From positions 62,001 through 126,000 of the IMG/VR virus record IMGVR_UViG_3300035181_000471: a stretch of DNA of 64,000 nt; one strand, 5' to 3'. Under the pieces are notes generated by a model, which made no database searches, was not told the origin of the DNA, and worked only from the letters and a program-made list of their open reading frames with translations. Below, piece after piece: positions 22,730 to 32,518 of this stretch. Positions within the stretch are counted from its first letter, which is position 1. Every line of letters starts with the position of its first letter. The DNA is from a virus. The position numbers and the translations under genes are program-made.

Positions 22730-23357
22730 TAATGGCTCGGAAACAGTAGGAACTGCATGAGTAATTGTCTAGGGTCTTGTTGTCGGCTATTTCAACATCA
22801 TCAGGGGTCATGAATTCTTTCAGGGTGTATGCTGCTTGGTTACAGGCGTTCCTGATGGTTTCATCATTCAATCTCTTGGTCATTTGAAGGATGGACTGGA
22901 ATTCCGAAATATGCATCAGGGCTAACTGATGAGGGATGCTACCTTCTGCGGCACATTTCTTAAATAGAGCAATAGCTTCGGTCAATCGAATGTTGGGAGA
23001 ATCTAGGTGAATCTCAATACAACAGAGTTTGAACCAAAGCTTTAGAATATTAGAGAGTTCTTCCCATCTCGGAAAGCCGGTATTGTGGTTACGGTCATCC
23101 AAAACCCCATCAAGCATACCAGTCTGCTCCAAATAGTCCCTATCGTCATCAATCGTTGGCTTTGCAACAAAGGCATGGCGGCGAAGCATCTTCTCTTTGC
23201 GAACTAACCCGCTTGAACACTTGCATGGGCCAGCATTTCCAATGGCGGCTAGATCAAGTTGATGGTATGCCAACTTTTTCAGGGTTTTTCCATCGAATTT
23301 CTGGCCTTTTGCCTTCAACTTCTCTAGTAATGAATAGAAATCCTCATACGACTCCAC
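22719..23357 (-). CDS. unknown protein, 212 residues
   Basis: Not recognised. Helical, with several Cys (PCKCSSG near residue 44, LCCIE and CSSYC near the end) but no clear zinc motif. The GTG start at 23357 follows TAGGAGG by seven bases; an upstream GTG at 23378 would put that site inside the frame. It is the first gene after the adhesin block and leads the helicase genes. Confidence 0.68.
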   Translation of the reverse strand: MESYEDFYSLLEKLKAKGQKFDGKTLKKLAYHQLDLAAIGNAGPCKCSSGLVRKEKMLRRHAFVAKPTIDDDRDYLEQTGMLDGVLDDRNHNTGFPRWEELSNILKLWFKLCCIEIHLDSPNIRLTEAIALFKKCAAEGSIPHQLALMHISEFQSILQMTKRLNDETIRNACNQAAYTLKEFMTPDDVEIADNKTLDNYSCSSYCFRAINEH

Positions 23358-23368
23358 TGTTCGTCCTC

Positions 23369-23408
23369 CTAGCCTCACCTTATTATACTGGTTTTAAGAG
23401 GAAGCTAG
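23369..23408 (-). promoter_or_regulatory. GTATAAT promoter flanked by an imperfect inverted repeat
   Basis: CTAGCCTC (23369-23376) faces GAGGAAGCTAG (23398-23408), complementary apart from a three-base bulge, with GTATAAT on the minus strand between them. It lies between the Ig-repeat gene and the 22719-23357 gene. Confidence 0.52.
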
Positions 23409-26400
23409 GGCAGATTTCTTTCCAGAGTAGACAGGGTAGGCCACAATAATTGGAATAGTGCGAGTTATGGTGGGATCGGCAACGGAGGTTGCGGTGATGT
23501 AGGCTGGGTCACCCAATGGGTGGGCCACCGATGGTGCAGTCCAGTAGATGAAGTTATCTGGGGAGTTGGAGGTGGAAACAGAGAGGTTCCCAACACTACA
23601 GGTCCAACTTACAGAGGTATCTACGCAGTAAGTAGCTGTTGCGCTAATCTTTGTGACAGAATTGACTAGAACAATGGCGGTGTTTGATGCGGCAACACCT
23701 GGAACGGTTGGGCCGTTAAGAATAACGGTTGGGACGGTTACAGTGACATCCACAGAGGTATGATCACCTGCGGCGTTAGTCACAGTCAGGGTGAAGACAT
23801 TAGATTTAGCAGTCAAAGGCCCGGTATCGTAGCCTTGACCACTTCTTATGATGCTGGGGTTTCCAGGGAGTGTTGGAGTGATTGTTGCAGTTCCAGAGGC
23901 AAAAACAGGGGTTAGAACGGCAAATCCACCGTAATTGGGGGAGGTGGCGGAGAACGAGGAGATCTCTCCGGCCCCCACTACGGTAATAACACAATCAGCG
24001 TATTTAGTTGGATCAATGACTGAAGTTGCTCTCAGAACACTGGTCCCGACTGTAGAAGCGTTGTAGGTATTTCCGTTTGAAACAGACCCTACCCCGGATG
24101 CGATAGACCAAGTTACAGAGGTATTAACTGCTCCGGTCACAGTGGCAGGCGTTGTGAAGGTAGTTCCAATCGTCAAGACCTTAGTCGCTAGAACAGTCAC
24201 TACAACGGGAGTCATCGTTACAGTAGCGGAGGCAGACTTGGAGGGATCAGCAACAGAGGTTGCGGTGACAGTCAGCGTATTTCCAGGAACCGAAGTTAGA
24301 GGTGCTGTGAACTGGCCCGAGGCGTTAATTGTGCCATAGGTAGTAGACCAGATGACCGAAGTGTCTACGGCTCCGGTTACAGAGGATGCGAAGGTAGCCG
24401 ACTCTCCTGCTAGTAGGGTCTTCGTTGTAGGTAGGACTGAAACAGAAACAGTCTGAGGAGTTACCGTTAGACTTCGTTGGGTGCTTCCAGAAATGGCATT
24501 TGTAGCGGTGAGAGTGAAAGTAACTGCGGTTAGGGTGGCGGTTCTAGGTGCAGTTGGGGTCCCAGAGGTCACGGCTCCAACACCCTGATTGACAGATCCA
24601 GTTCCTCCAGAGAAGGTGGCGGTTAGGGTGTAGGTTTGGCCGACCTGAGGAGAGACTACGGAACTAGTGAACCCTGAAATTACAGGAAGATTGACCACTG
24701 TGACAGCGGAGGTTCCTGACTTGGCGGGGTTAGCTGTGGATGTGGCCCTAACAGTTGCAATTCCACCCGAGGGTGAGGTAGCTGGGGCAGTATACACACC
24801 ACTAGAGTTAACGGTTCCATAGGTTGCTCCACCATCTACTGACCAAGTGACTCCCTGTAGCCCTACGACTGCACCAGAAACGGTTGGAGTGAGGGTGGTG
24901 GTGCCGTTGATGGCAACAGAGGTAGAGGTTGGTGCTACAGAGACAGTGATGGCACTAACCGTCATGGTGATAGTAGCAGATTTGGTTGCGTCAGCTACGG
25001 ATGTTGCTCTGACTACGGTTCCTGTTCCGGTTCCAGCGGTGTATACACCACCTACGGTGATAGAACCATTAACAGCCGAAGCTCCTCCATCAATGGACCA
25101 AGTTACAGCGGTGTTTACTGCGTTGGTGACGGTTGCTGAGCAGTTAGTTGTCTCTCCGGCAAGAAGAGTGGTTTTTACTGCGGAAGCAGAGATGGTGACG
25201 GTTGGAATGGTGATTACACAAGTGGCGTTCTTTGTAGGATCAGACACGGATGCGGCATAGATGGTGTAAGTTCCTGGTACGGCTGGTGCTACGAAAACAG
25301 CGGTGGTGGCACTAGGCGTTAGACCACTCCCTACAGTGGCTACAGACCAAGTTACGGTGTTGTCTGTAGCCCCTGTTACCGTTGCGGTTAAATTGACGGT
25401 TCCGCCAACTTGAGGTGAGGCGGTAGTTGGGGACACGGCCACTGACACGGTTTGAGGAGTGATGGTAACGGATGGAGCATCATAAACAACCCCAGCTAAG
25501 CTGGTAACCCTCAAATAGTAGGTGATGGGAGAAGTAAATCCGCCAGTCTGAACAGCGATGCTAACACCAGTTGCGGCATTAGCAGAAATGTCGCTCCCAC
25601 CTAAGGTAGTTCCAATAATCGCAGAAGAACCGTTGTGAGTTGGAGTGATGGTTACATTGGTAGCACCTCTTAGCGGAGCTAGGGTTGAAGCGGCTAGAGA
25701 TCCAGTTGGAGATGCGGCTGTGACAACAGTTAGATCACCAGTTCCGCTATTGGAGCTATTTTTAGCGGCGTTGGCAACAGAGGTGGCACGGATTGTGGCG
25801 GTTCCGGTTGAAGTGGGAGTGAATTGGTTTCCAACCCAACTTCCAGTTACGCCTGTGTGGGACCAAGTTACGGTGGTATCCACGGCTCCAGTCACGGTTG
25901 CACTGTAGGACTTAGTGGTATTGACTCCAATGGCCCCAGCAGGAGTAGGAGTCCCTACAACTACAAGCTGAGGGGTGATAGTTACAGATGCAGTCGTAGA
26001 GGCACCGACTACATTAGTCACTGTTAGAGTGTAAGTGATGGGCGCAGACCCAGATTGAACAGGGTTTGTAGGTAGAGTTGGAGTGGCCTTGTCAACACCA
26101 GAAGAGATTGCACCAATTCCGTTATCGACAGTTGCAGTTCCACCACCAGGAGCGGTGTATACGCCGTTCAAGTTTACTGAAGCACCATGCAAGGGAGTTA
26201 AGGAGGAGGAGGTGAAGCTAGAAATGGTGGGTGGTGCCCAAGCCGTTACGGTCACAGTTCTAGTTACAGAAGTTCCTGCGGCATTTGTGGCCGTTAAAGT
26301 GTATGTGGTTGCGGCACTACTTGGAGGAGTGACAATCGTACTGGAATTAACTCCGACAGACCCGACACCCTGATTGATAGAGGCCGAAGTAGCTCCGGTA

Positions 26401-28865
26401 GTAGTCCAAACCAAGGTAACGGTGGTTCCATCAGTAACAGCGGCTAGAGAAGTAGTAAAGGTTGGGATTGTAGGTGCGGCGACAACGGTGATAGTGACAT
26501 TCTGAGTCACTGAATAGCCAGCAGGATTGGTTACAGTCAGAGTGAAGGTTGTGGTGGAAGCTGGAGAAACTACATATCCAGAACCCGAGGTTACGGCTCC
26601 AACACCATTGTCGATGCTACCAGTTCCACTAGAGAATGTTGGAGTAATAGTTACACTAGACCCTGCGGTAATGGTCGTGGAAGTGGAGGTCAGAGAGCTT
26701 GCGACAGGCATAGCGTAGACTGTCACAGCAGTTGTGGTCTGTGCTGTGGCCCCAACGGGGTTGGTAACAGTTAAGGTGAAGGTAACAACGCCTGGAGTGT
26801 TCAATGCTCCGCTAGAAACACCAGAACCCGAGGTTACGGCTCCTAAACTTCCGCTAGATACCCCAGAAAAAACAACCGCTCCAGTTCCGTTAGAGAATGT
26901 TGGAGTAATGGTGGTGGATTGACCCACAGTTAGCTTACTACCAGGCGAAGAGTTGGTTAGTGAAGAGGCAGCAGGAAGCGGATATACAGTTACGGTAGCG
27001 TTAGCTGTGGTTGTTGTCCCTGCCCCGTTATCTACAGTAAGGGTGTAGGTAGTGGTGGTAGTGATATTGGTGACGGATTTTCCGACACCGGAAGTTACGG
27101 CTCCAACACTTTGATTAATAGATCCAGTTCCTCCCGTGAAAGATCCGGTCAAAGTAGAGGAAGATCCTGCGGAAATGCTAGATGGAGAAGCTGTGAAGGA
27201 GGAAATGGAGGGGTTTGGAATTACAGTCACATTCACGGTTGAAGTGGCTGTTTGACCAGCTTGGTTAGTAACAGTTAGAGTGTAGGTAGTGGAGGAGGTT
27301 GGATAAACACTGTAGGAGGTTCCTGAAGAGACTGCACCAATTCCATTGTCAATACTTCCGGTTCCGTTTGAAAAGGTCGGGGTTAGGACTACCTGAGATC
27401 CGGTAGTGGAAGTGGTTTTATTGGTTGTAAAGGATGAGATGGCTGGTGCGGCGACAACGGTAATCGTAGTTTGTACAGTTGCTCCGTTAACTGCGTAAGC
27501 GGTGAAGGTTGCAACACCTGGGAGTCCTGCGGTGAAAGTGGTGTTAGCCCCACTTGCTGTTGTGGTTGGAGATACTGATCCGGTGTTTACAGTCCAATTC
27601 ACATTAGTATTTACGGCACCTGTTACGGTTGTGGAGAGGGTTCTAGTGTAGCCTGTGGTTACATAACCCCCTCCACCAGTGATAGCGGCAATAGCGGGGG
27701 TCTGAACACTTACAGTTGCGGAGGCATCAACAGAAGTGCCTGCGCCATTGGTCACGCGAACCCATGCGGTGAGAGTGCCAGTTAATGAAGATGTAATCCC
27801 GTAGAGGGTGCCGGAAGTGGCCCCGTTTACCCAATCGGAGGCACCCTGAGAGGAGCCGATGACGGCGGTTCCGCCAGAGAAGGTTGCAGTAACCCCTTCC
27901 CAAGTTCCGTAGGGCACAGTCCCAGCACTGCTCCATACAATCGAGGCCGTTGGAACTGGTAGAACAGTAATCTGAACCTGCGCGGTAGCCGTAGCCCCAG
28001 CCGCATTGGTAACTGTCATATAGTAAATAGTGGTAGTGCCTGGAGTAACTGAATAACTTGATCCACTTGAGGCATTAGCAGTAATTTGGGTTCCGCCAGG
28101 AGAAGTTCCGATATAGCAAGTGCCACCTGAAAAAGTGGGGACTAAGTTCGAAGTTGCACCAGCGGTAATTGGAGAGGGCGAAGCTGTAAATGAGGAGATG
28201 CTGGGTGCAGCAACCACTATAACAGTGGTGGAGGAGGTAGCAGTATCCCCTGCGGCATTTGTTACAGTTAGAGTGTAGGTGGTGTTTGAAGTAGGGGAAA
28301 CATTGAAGGAGGTTCCAGAAGTGACTGAGATGCTTCCGGGTTGAACTACTCCGGTCCCCCCTGTGAATGAGGGAGTTAGGGGGCAGGAACCACCGTTTGT
28401 AATGGTGACCCCACCAGTTAACGAAGCGGTGGGTGCAGCAACAACAGTTACCCATGTACCATTGGAAGAAACAACTCCGAGCGATCCTGAGGAATAATCA
28501 TTGGAGACTAAATATGTACCTGGGGTGGAGGGGGCGGTCCATTGAACAGTGGTTGCATTCATCACCAATAAAGTGCCGTAACCATGTGCATTCCATGAAA
28601 GCACGGGGGAGTAGACATCTAGTGCGCCGCCTTGACTGAACATGGCTAGTCCATTGACGGTCATATAGGTAGGGCCGGAAGGAGGGTTGGCCCCTGGACT
28701 TAAAACCCTAATTTCAATTCTTTTTGTGTCTCCCCCAGGCTGAACCGTCAAATCATAATAATTTGTTCCTGGATGAGTAGCTGTTGTATAGTAATTTGTG
28801 CCACTAACGGGGTTAGTGACCAGTGTAGTGGTTAGATTGGGTGGGGAGGGAGGAGGAACTGGCAT
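23394..28865 (-). CDS. giant Ig-like repeat adhesin / tail-surface protein
   Basis: 1823 residues made almost entirely of about 80-residue Ig-like beta modules. Two types alternate: 'SSFTASPSSISAGSSSTL ... TTYTLTVTNAAG' modules in the first half, and 'VSVAPTSTSVAINGTTTL ... TVTWSVDGG ... GVYTAP ... ATS' (Big_2-like) modules increasing toward the C-terminus. No signal peptide or membrane segment is present. Such proteins decorate phage tails or fibres and bind cell-surface glycans; role inferred. The coding strand is rich in ACC/ACT/GTT codons, producing long spurious frames on the other strand. It begins two bases after the 152-residue gene's stop. Confidence 0.85.
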   Translation of the reverse strand: MPVPPPSPPNLTTTLVTNPVSGTNYYTTATHPGTNYYDLTVQPGGDTKRIEIRVLSPGANPPSGPTYMTVNGLAMFSQGGALDVYSPVLSWNAHGYGTLLVMNATTVQWTAPSTPGTYLVSNDYSSGSLGVVSSNGTWVTVVAAPTASLTGGVTITNGGSCPLTPSFTGGTGVVQPGSISVTSGTSFNVSPTSNTTYTLTVTNAAGDTATSSTTVIVVAAPSISSFTASPSPITAGATSNLVPTFSGGTCYIGTSPGGTQITANASSGSSYSVTPGTTTIYYMTVTNAAGATATAQVQITVLPVPTASIVWSSAGTVPYGTWEGVTATFSGGTAVIGSSQGASDWVNGATSGTLYGITSSLTGTLTAWVRVTNGAGTSVDASATVSVQTPAIAAITGGGGYVTTGYTRTLSTTVTGAVNTNVNWTVNTGSVSPTTTASGANTTFTAGLPGVATFTAYAVNGATVQTTITVVAAPAISSFTTNKTTSTTGSQVVLTPTFSNGTGSIDNGIGAVSSGTSYSVYPTSSTTYTLTVTNQAGQTATSTVNVTVIPNPSISSFTASPSSISAGSSSTLTGSFTGGTGSINQSVGAVTSGVGKSVTNITTTTTYTLTVDNGAGTTTTANATVTVYPLPAASSLTNSSPGSKLTVGQSTTITPTFSNGTGAVVFSGVSSGSLGAVTSGSGVSSGALNTPGVVTFTLTVTNPVGATAQTTTAVTVYAMPVASSLTSTSTTITAGSSVTITPTFSSGTGSIDNGVGAVTSGSGYVVSPASTTTFTLTVTNPAGYSVTQNVTITVVAAPTIPTFTTSLAAVTDGTTVTLVWTTTGATSASINQGVGSVGVNSSTIVTPPSSAATTYTLTATNAAGTSVTRTVTVTAWAPPTISSFTSSSLTPLHGASVNLNGVYTAPGGGTATVDNGIGAISSGVDKATPTLPTNPVQSGSAPITYTLTVTNVVGASTTASVTITPQLVVVGTPTPAGAIGVNTTKSYSATVTGAVDTTVTWSHTGVTGSWVGNQFTPTSTGTATIRATSVANAAKNSSNSGTGDLTVVTAASPTGSLAASTLAPLRGATNVTITPTHNGSSAIIGTTLGGSDISANAATGVSIAVQTGGFTSPITYYLRVTSLAGVVYDAPSVTITPQTVSVAVSPTTASPQVGGTVNLTATVTGATDNTVTWSVATVGSGLTPSATTAVFVAPAVPGTYTIYAASVSDPTKNATCVITIPTVTISASAVKTTLLAGETTNCSATVTNAVNTAVTWSIDGGASAVNGSITVGGVYTAGTGTGTVVRATSVADATKSATITMTVSAITVSVAPTSTSVAINGTTTLTPTVSGAVVGLQGVTWSVDGGATYGTVNSSGVYTAPATSPSGGIATVRATSTANPAKSGTSAVTVVNLPVISGFTSSVVSPQVGQTYTLTATFSGGTGSVNQGVGAVTSGTPTAPRTATLTAVTFTLTATNAISGSTQRSLTVTPQTVSVSVLPTTKTLLAGESATFASSVTGAVDTSVIWSTTYGTINASGQFTAPLTSVPGNTLTVTATSVADPSKSASATVTMTPVVVTVLATKVLTIGTTFTTPATVTGAVNTSVTWSIASGVGSVSNGNTYNASTVGTSVLRATSVIDPTKYADCVITVVGAGEISSFSATSPNYGGFAVLTPVFASGTATITPTLPGNPSIIRSGQGYDTGPLTAKSNVFTLTVTNAAGDHTSVDVTVTVPTVILNGPTVPGVAASNTAIVLVNSVTKISATATYCVDTSVSWTCSVGNLSVSTSNSPDNFIYWTAPSVAHPLGDPAYITATSVADPTITRTIPIIVAYPVYSGKKSALASS

Positions 28866-28866
28866 A

Positions 28867-29325
28867 TTAGTTGTTGGGGTTCACATAGGTATTAGTGATA
28901 GTGCCACTAGTTTGATTGACAAATTGACCATTTAGGGTTAGCGGAGTCCCAAATAACACATTTTGAGGGTCTGGGGTGGGAGATAAGGTGAATGAAGTAA
29001 TTTTGGCTGGAATTGTAACAGTTATCGAGGCTGGCCCATCCCCATAGTCAGAGGATATTACCGAATCGTCATACTTATCAACTATCTCCCAGTACCAATA
29101 CACATGCATGTTATATGTAGTGGTAGTGGTAGGGTAAAATGTACCATGATCCCCGGTAATACTGGTGATTTCTGAATAAAAGAGTTCGTTCGTCCCCGAA
29201 GTCCCGTATTCAAAGGTTAGCTCGGCGCTGATATCTACTGCTGCACCAGAAACCCACCCACTAGCGGGTGAGGCAGTACCATAGGCCCCAGATACGGCGA
29301 CAGGAACATTGGTATAAGCAGGCAT
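28867..29325 (-). CDS. Ig-like surface protein, 152 residues
   Basis: Beta-rich, Thr/Ser/Tyr-rich with no Cys. The segment YPTTTTTYNMHVYWYWEIVD and the ending SFTLSPTPDPQNV resemble the modules of the neighbouring 1823-residue protein, so it may be its N-terminal partner. AGGAG precedes the ATG. Confidence 0.65.
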   Translation of the reverse strand: MPAYTNVPVAVSGAYGTASPASGWVSGAAVDISAELTFEYGTSGTNELFYSEITSITGDHGTFYPTTTTTYNMHVYWYWEIVDKYDDSVISSDYGDGPASITVTIPAKITSFTLSPTPDPQNVLFGTPLTLNGQFVNQTSGTITNTYVNPNN

Positions 29326-29335
29326 TTAAAACTCC

Positions 29336-30556
29336 TTAAGCATATTGCTCGATATCAAGTTGGACCGTTACTTTACTCGCAGTTCCAGCACCCGTTACTG
29401 CAATGCTGATAATGTCCCCAACTGCCAAAGTGGTTTCAGTGAATCCAGATTTTGTAACGAATCCAGTGTCTCCACCCGATAGTGACAGGGTAGAAAGCGT
29501 GGTTCCGTTTCTGTAGATCACAATAGTCCCAGTCCCGGTGCTTCCAGGAGGAGCGTAGTAACGAATGGCTACAATCTTCCCAGCGGCGTCAATTCTCAGG
29601 GCTGGCTGTTGGTCTGTGAGGGCTAGAGGGGTCTCAAAGAAATAGCGAATAGGTGATTTTACAGCGTTTTTGGGGTGAACATGGTTCTCCCTAGCGGCAA
29701 ATAGTGAGTCCCCTACTGCGGCTACACCATCAGGTAATGGGACAGCACCACCACCGTCAGCTAGAAGGCGCTGTAGAGTGGTGTTAGTGACATCTGGATG
29801 AACATGGTCTAAGGGTGCGGCATAGGGAGATCCGCCTAGTGCGGCAGTTCCTAGAGCCACTGGGACACCAGTAGTGGCTAGCTGGAGGCCATTGGAGTTG
29901 TCGATCTTACTCCAAGAAGTTCCGCTGGATAGAACCCAGTCACCGGGATTCCATACATTAATCCCACCGATTGAAGTGTTACCCTGGACCGAGACTACAT
30001 AGTACCAGCCCTTACTTCCACCAGGAGGTGTATTTGTGAGGGCGGGGTTATTGATGGAGGCATCCCAGGTGCCCTTATAGGTTAGTGTATCCTGGGGAGT
30101 GATGAAAGAGGGTTTGAAGGCCACTTCCATAGTGGTTGTTCCAACTCCAATAACTTCACCAATTCTCTGGAAGTTAGAGGCCGAGGGAAGAATTTTGGTC
30201 AATTTACCTGCATTGGTATTGTCGAGATAGACGGAGACACCAAGATCTGCGGAAGTGAAAGTATACCCACCCCCCGCTCCATCACCCTGATAAATAGGAA
30301 CCTCTTTGTTAATACCGCTTGTGAACACAGTGGCTAGATTAGTGGCGGTAGAAAGGACATATCCGGTAGCGAAGTGGTTGGATGCGGCGTCAGCTAGACG
30401 AATCTTTCTAACTCCGGCGTCATTATACACGCTTACGAAATTGCCAGCGAGAAGAGCCACATCAGATTTAGCTTCAAATGGTGCGCTGGACCCAGTTGGG
30501 TCTTCTACTACAAGTCTAGTATCTGGATCAAATACGACTGGAATTTTTAGAGTCAT
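29336..30556 (-). CDS. tail fibre / appendage protein
   Basis: 406 residues, Gly/Thr/Ser-rich and beta-prone. Two HxH motifs (LDHVHPD and ENHVHPK) are like the metal-binding HxH repeats of trimeric phage fibres. The C-terminal ~110 residues look like a small beta-sandwich. It leads the adhesin block with AAGGGACT before the ATG; assembly with the Ig-repeat proteins is inferred. Confidence 0.68.
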   Translation of the reverse strand: MTLKIPVVFDPDTRLVVEDPTGSSAPFEAKSDVALLAGNFVSVYNDAGVRKIRLADAASNHFATGYVLSTATNLATVFTSGINKEVPIYQGDGAGGGYTFTSADLGVSVYLDNTNAGKLTKILPSASNFQRIGEVIGVGTTTMEVAFKPSFITPQDTLTYKGTWDASINNPALTNTPPGGSKGWYYVVSVQGNTSIGGINVWNPGDWVLSSGTSWSKIDNSNGLQLATTGVPVALGTAALGGSPYAAPLDHVHPDVTNTTLQRLLADGGGAVPLPDGVAAVGDSLFAARENHVHPKNAVKSPIRYFFETPLALTDQQPALRIDAAGKIVAIRYYAPPGSTGTGTIVIYRNGTTLSTLSLSGGDTGFVTKSGFTETTLAVGDIISIAVTGAGTASKVTVQLDIEQYA

Positions 30557-30559
30557 GTC

Positions 30560-30817
30560 TTAGTCCCTTTTTGTCTTCATCATGCGCTGAGGGGTCTCAG
30601 GAGTGTTGTTAAGCTTAGCTTTGTTGTCCAAATCATGCTGGTTGGACATCGCTTCTTGGGCCACATTGGTTCTGTCATTAGGTGGCATGGATCGGTATTG
30701 AGGGTTAGTATCGTCCTTGGTTTCCCCGGAGATATCTAAGCCGTAACCCTTTTTGGTCAGAAACTTTGCTCTAAATAACAAGAAGACCCCTCTCAATAAG
30801 GGGTCTAAAAGTTTCAT
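30560..30817 (-). CDS. possible small protein, 85 residues
   Basis: MKLLDPLLRGVFLLFRAKFL start and a hydrophilic Asn/Asp/Lys-rich end. No RBS is visible upstream, and the first codons coincide with a terminator-like hairpin (30783-30810). A later start such as MPPNDRTN is possible. Not recognised. Confidence 0.45.
   Translation of the reverse strand: MKLLDPLLRGVFLLFRAKFLTKKGYGLDISGETKDDTNPQYRSMPPNDRTNVAQEAMSNQHDLDNKAKLNNTPETPQRMMKTKRD
30783..30810 (-). terminator. probable terminator after the HNH gene
   Basis: On the minus strand AGACCCC pairs with GGGGTCT around TTATTGAGA and is followed by TCTTGTTATTT. It is placed to end the HNH transcript, although it overlaps the start of the 85-residue frame. 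Confidence 0.5.
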
Positions 30818-30829
30818 TTGAAGGTTAGG

Positions 30830-31342
30830 TTAAGAAGTTGTTTCACAAAGAACATGAAACTTCTCCATCAGGTTCCAGCGGAAACTTCGAACAGGCTGGA
30901 TCAGAGGCATTCCTGCCTCGTCAGGAGTTCTGTCGGCCTTCTTCTGGTTACACTTGAAGCAACACGCAACCAAGTTACCAGGGTTGCTACCACCTCCACG
31001 GCTACGAGGGATAACATGGTCAATTGTAGTAGCCTTAGGGCCATCGGGACCGCAATATTGGCAGATGTGCTTGTCACGCTCCAGGATTCCACGGAAACCT
31101 CGACCAACAGTGATCTTCGACTCCTTCACAGCCTGGGCGTGAGGATAGATGATCACCTTGAAGTCTGAGAAGGTGTCCATTTCGGACCATGCAGATCGAG
31201 ACCAGCTAGGTAGGTTTAGAACCTCTGCTCTTTCTGTAACTAGAGCCTTAACTGCGTGTCTACGAGTAACGGTCATCATGGGAATGAAATTCCGGTCCAC
31301 GGCGATGATCTGCTCTCCCATATTTTTCTTCCGCTTGTCCAT
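30830..31342 (-). CDS. HNH endonuclease
   Basis: 170 residues. The C-terminal half has the HNH core: CQYCG, TIDHVIPRSRGG, NLVACCFKCNQKK, with paired CxxC zinc ligands. The N-terminal half (VDRNFIPMMTVTRRHAVKAL) resembles the strand-helix lead of a widespread free-standing HNH family. GAGG lies about seven bases before the ATG at 31342; a TTG at 31378 has no RBS. Possibly a homing or packaging-type nuclease. Confidence 0.88.
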   Translation of the reverse strand: MDKRKKNMGEQIIAVDRNFIPMMTVTRRHAVKALVTERAEVLNLPSWSRSAWSEMDTFSDFKVIIYPHAQAVKESKITVGRGFRGILERDKHICQYCGPDGPKATTIDHVIPRSRGGGSNPGNLVACCFKCNQKKADRTPDEAGMPLIQPVRSFRWNLMEKFHVLCETTS

Positions 31343-31383
31343 AGAGTTACCTCGTTCTCTTTTAAAGGAGAACTCCAAAGTCG

Positions 31384-31433
31384 ATCTTTGGAGCCTCTAT
31401 CTATTATACCAAGGCTCCAAAGATTTTCTTACC
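31384..31433 (-). promoter_or_regulatory. promoter inside a 13-bp perfect inverted repeat
   Basis: ATCTTTGGAGCCT (31384-31396) and AGGCTCCAAAGAT (31412-31424) are perfect complements; GTATAAT (31403-31409, minus) sits in the 15-base loop and GGTAAGAAAA (31424-31433, minus) is at about -35. Here the downstream arm is not the RBS of the HNH gene, which lies about 35 bases further on. Confidence 0.7.
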
Positions 31434-32508
31434 TGTCGAAGCCTACGGATTGTTTTCCTTGCAGTTTTTCTGATGAAATGAGCTTTTTCTGGTCTTTTAG
31501 ACGCTTCAAAGTCTCCTCAAATGAGTAGTTAAAGCATGTTACGCTTACGATGATTTCCTTGAGATGGGCGATTCCGAAGTCCTTAGTGGCCTTGGCCCAC
31601 TCTAGAAGGGTGTCCTTGTCGATACCGGGAGCCTTTGCGGTCAGGTAGAAGAGTCGATCCTCTAGGGAGGGTAGGCCCACGGTCACAATCTGGTCAAAGC
31701 GGCTGGGACGGTCTAGGAAACGCTTGTCGATGTCCTCAGGATAGTTGGTGGTAGCCACATAAACCACATGGTCAATGGACTTTTCGCCATCGAATAGGCT
31801 TAGATAATCTGCTTCTTCGTAGTTCTTGATGAGGGAGTCGAAATCCTCAAGAATGCAGATGATTTTTCTATCGGGTTCAATAGAGCGGATCATTCTGAGA
31901 CAGGAGTAACCGATGTTGGGGTTTTCCAGGTAAAGCACGATTCCATCAAAGTTGTCAACTAGGCTCTTAGAGAGTAGTTGAATGATAGAGGTCTTACCGG
32001 AACCTGGAGGTCCAACGAGGAAGAACCCTCGCTTGTGTAGGAACCCGTTGACCTTGAAGGTCTCTTCTAGAGACCAGAATCGTTCAAATTCTGCAATTAG
32101 GGAGACAGTTCTGGAATCGGGGAGGGTTAAGAGGTCATCCGTAACTGGAGTTTCATTGACCAGATAGGGCTGACCGTTGTTGGTAATGCCAGTGGAGTAA
32201 ACCCCAGGACGGAGATTAGGGCGAAATTCCTGAACAGAAAAAACGGTTCCATCTTTGTCGGCCCAACCGGAGTTAGCGGTGGCTGGAGCGAATAGACCAG
32301 TGAATTGAGCGGCCAAGCGATCATTGCCGTCACTGATAAGGACTCTTGCGACCTTATTGAGCATCTCAAGGCGTTCTCGATCCATTCCACCACGAAGCTT
32401 GGGCTTAAAGCTGTCTTCTGAGTCACACGAGGTCACATCAGGCTCACCGCAAGGCTTACTGAACATAGAAATTAAACCTGGATTTTGACCTTCAACTGGT
32501 TTAGTCAT
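31429..32508 (-). CDS. AAA+ ATPase
   Basis: 359 residues. GPPGSGKT (166-173, Walker A), IICILEDFD (216-224, Walker B), ATTN (252-255, sensor 1) and RFLDRPSRFD (263-272, arginine-finger region) define a classical AAA ATPase like the BCS1/FtsH/proteasomal group. The N-terminal 150 residues are specific to this protein and may recognise the substrate. GAGGAAAT precedes the ATG. Function unknown; remodelling or clamp loading are options. Confidence 0.88.
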   Translation of the reverse strand: MTKPVEGQNPGLISMFSKPCGEPDVTSCDSEDSFKPKLRGGMDRERLEMLNKVARVLISDGNDRLAAQFTGLFAPATANSGWADKDGTVFSVQEFRPNLRPGVYSTGITNNGQPYLVNETPVTDDLLTLPDSRTVSLIAEFERFWSLEETFKVNGFLHKRGFFLVGPPGSGKTSIIQLLSKSLVDNFDGIVLYLENPNIGYSCLRMIRSIEPDRKIICILEDFDSLIKNYEEADYLSLFDGEKSIDHVVYVATTNYPEDIDKRFLDRPSRFDQIVTVGLPSLEDRLFYLTAKAPGIDKDTLLEWAKATKDFGIAHLKEIIVSVTCFNYSFEETLKRLKDQKKLISSEKLQGKQSVGFDR

Positions 32509-32518
32509 TATTTCCTCA

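Noticed and set aside
24142-26922. Several long plus-strand open frames opposite the Ig-repeat gene
   Set aside because: They are shadows produced by the biased codons of the repeat protein; low-complexity products, no RBS, and the minus-strand frame is continuous over 1823 codons.
23394-28865. Periodic similarity that might suggest a CRISPR or tandem DNA repeat
   Set aside because: The periodicity is that of Ig-like protein modules about 80 codons long with diverged DNA; no short identical repeats with unique spacers are present.
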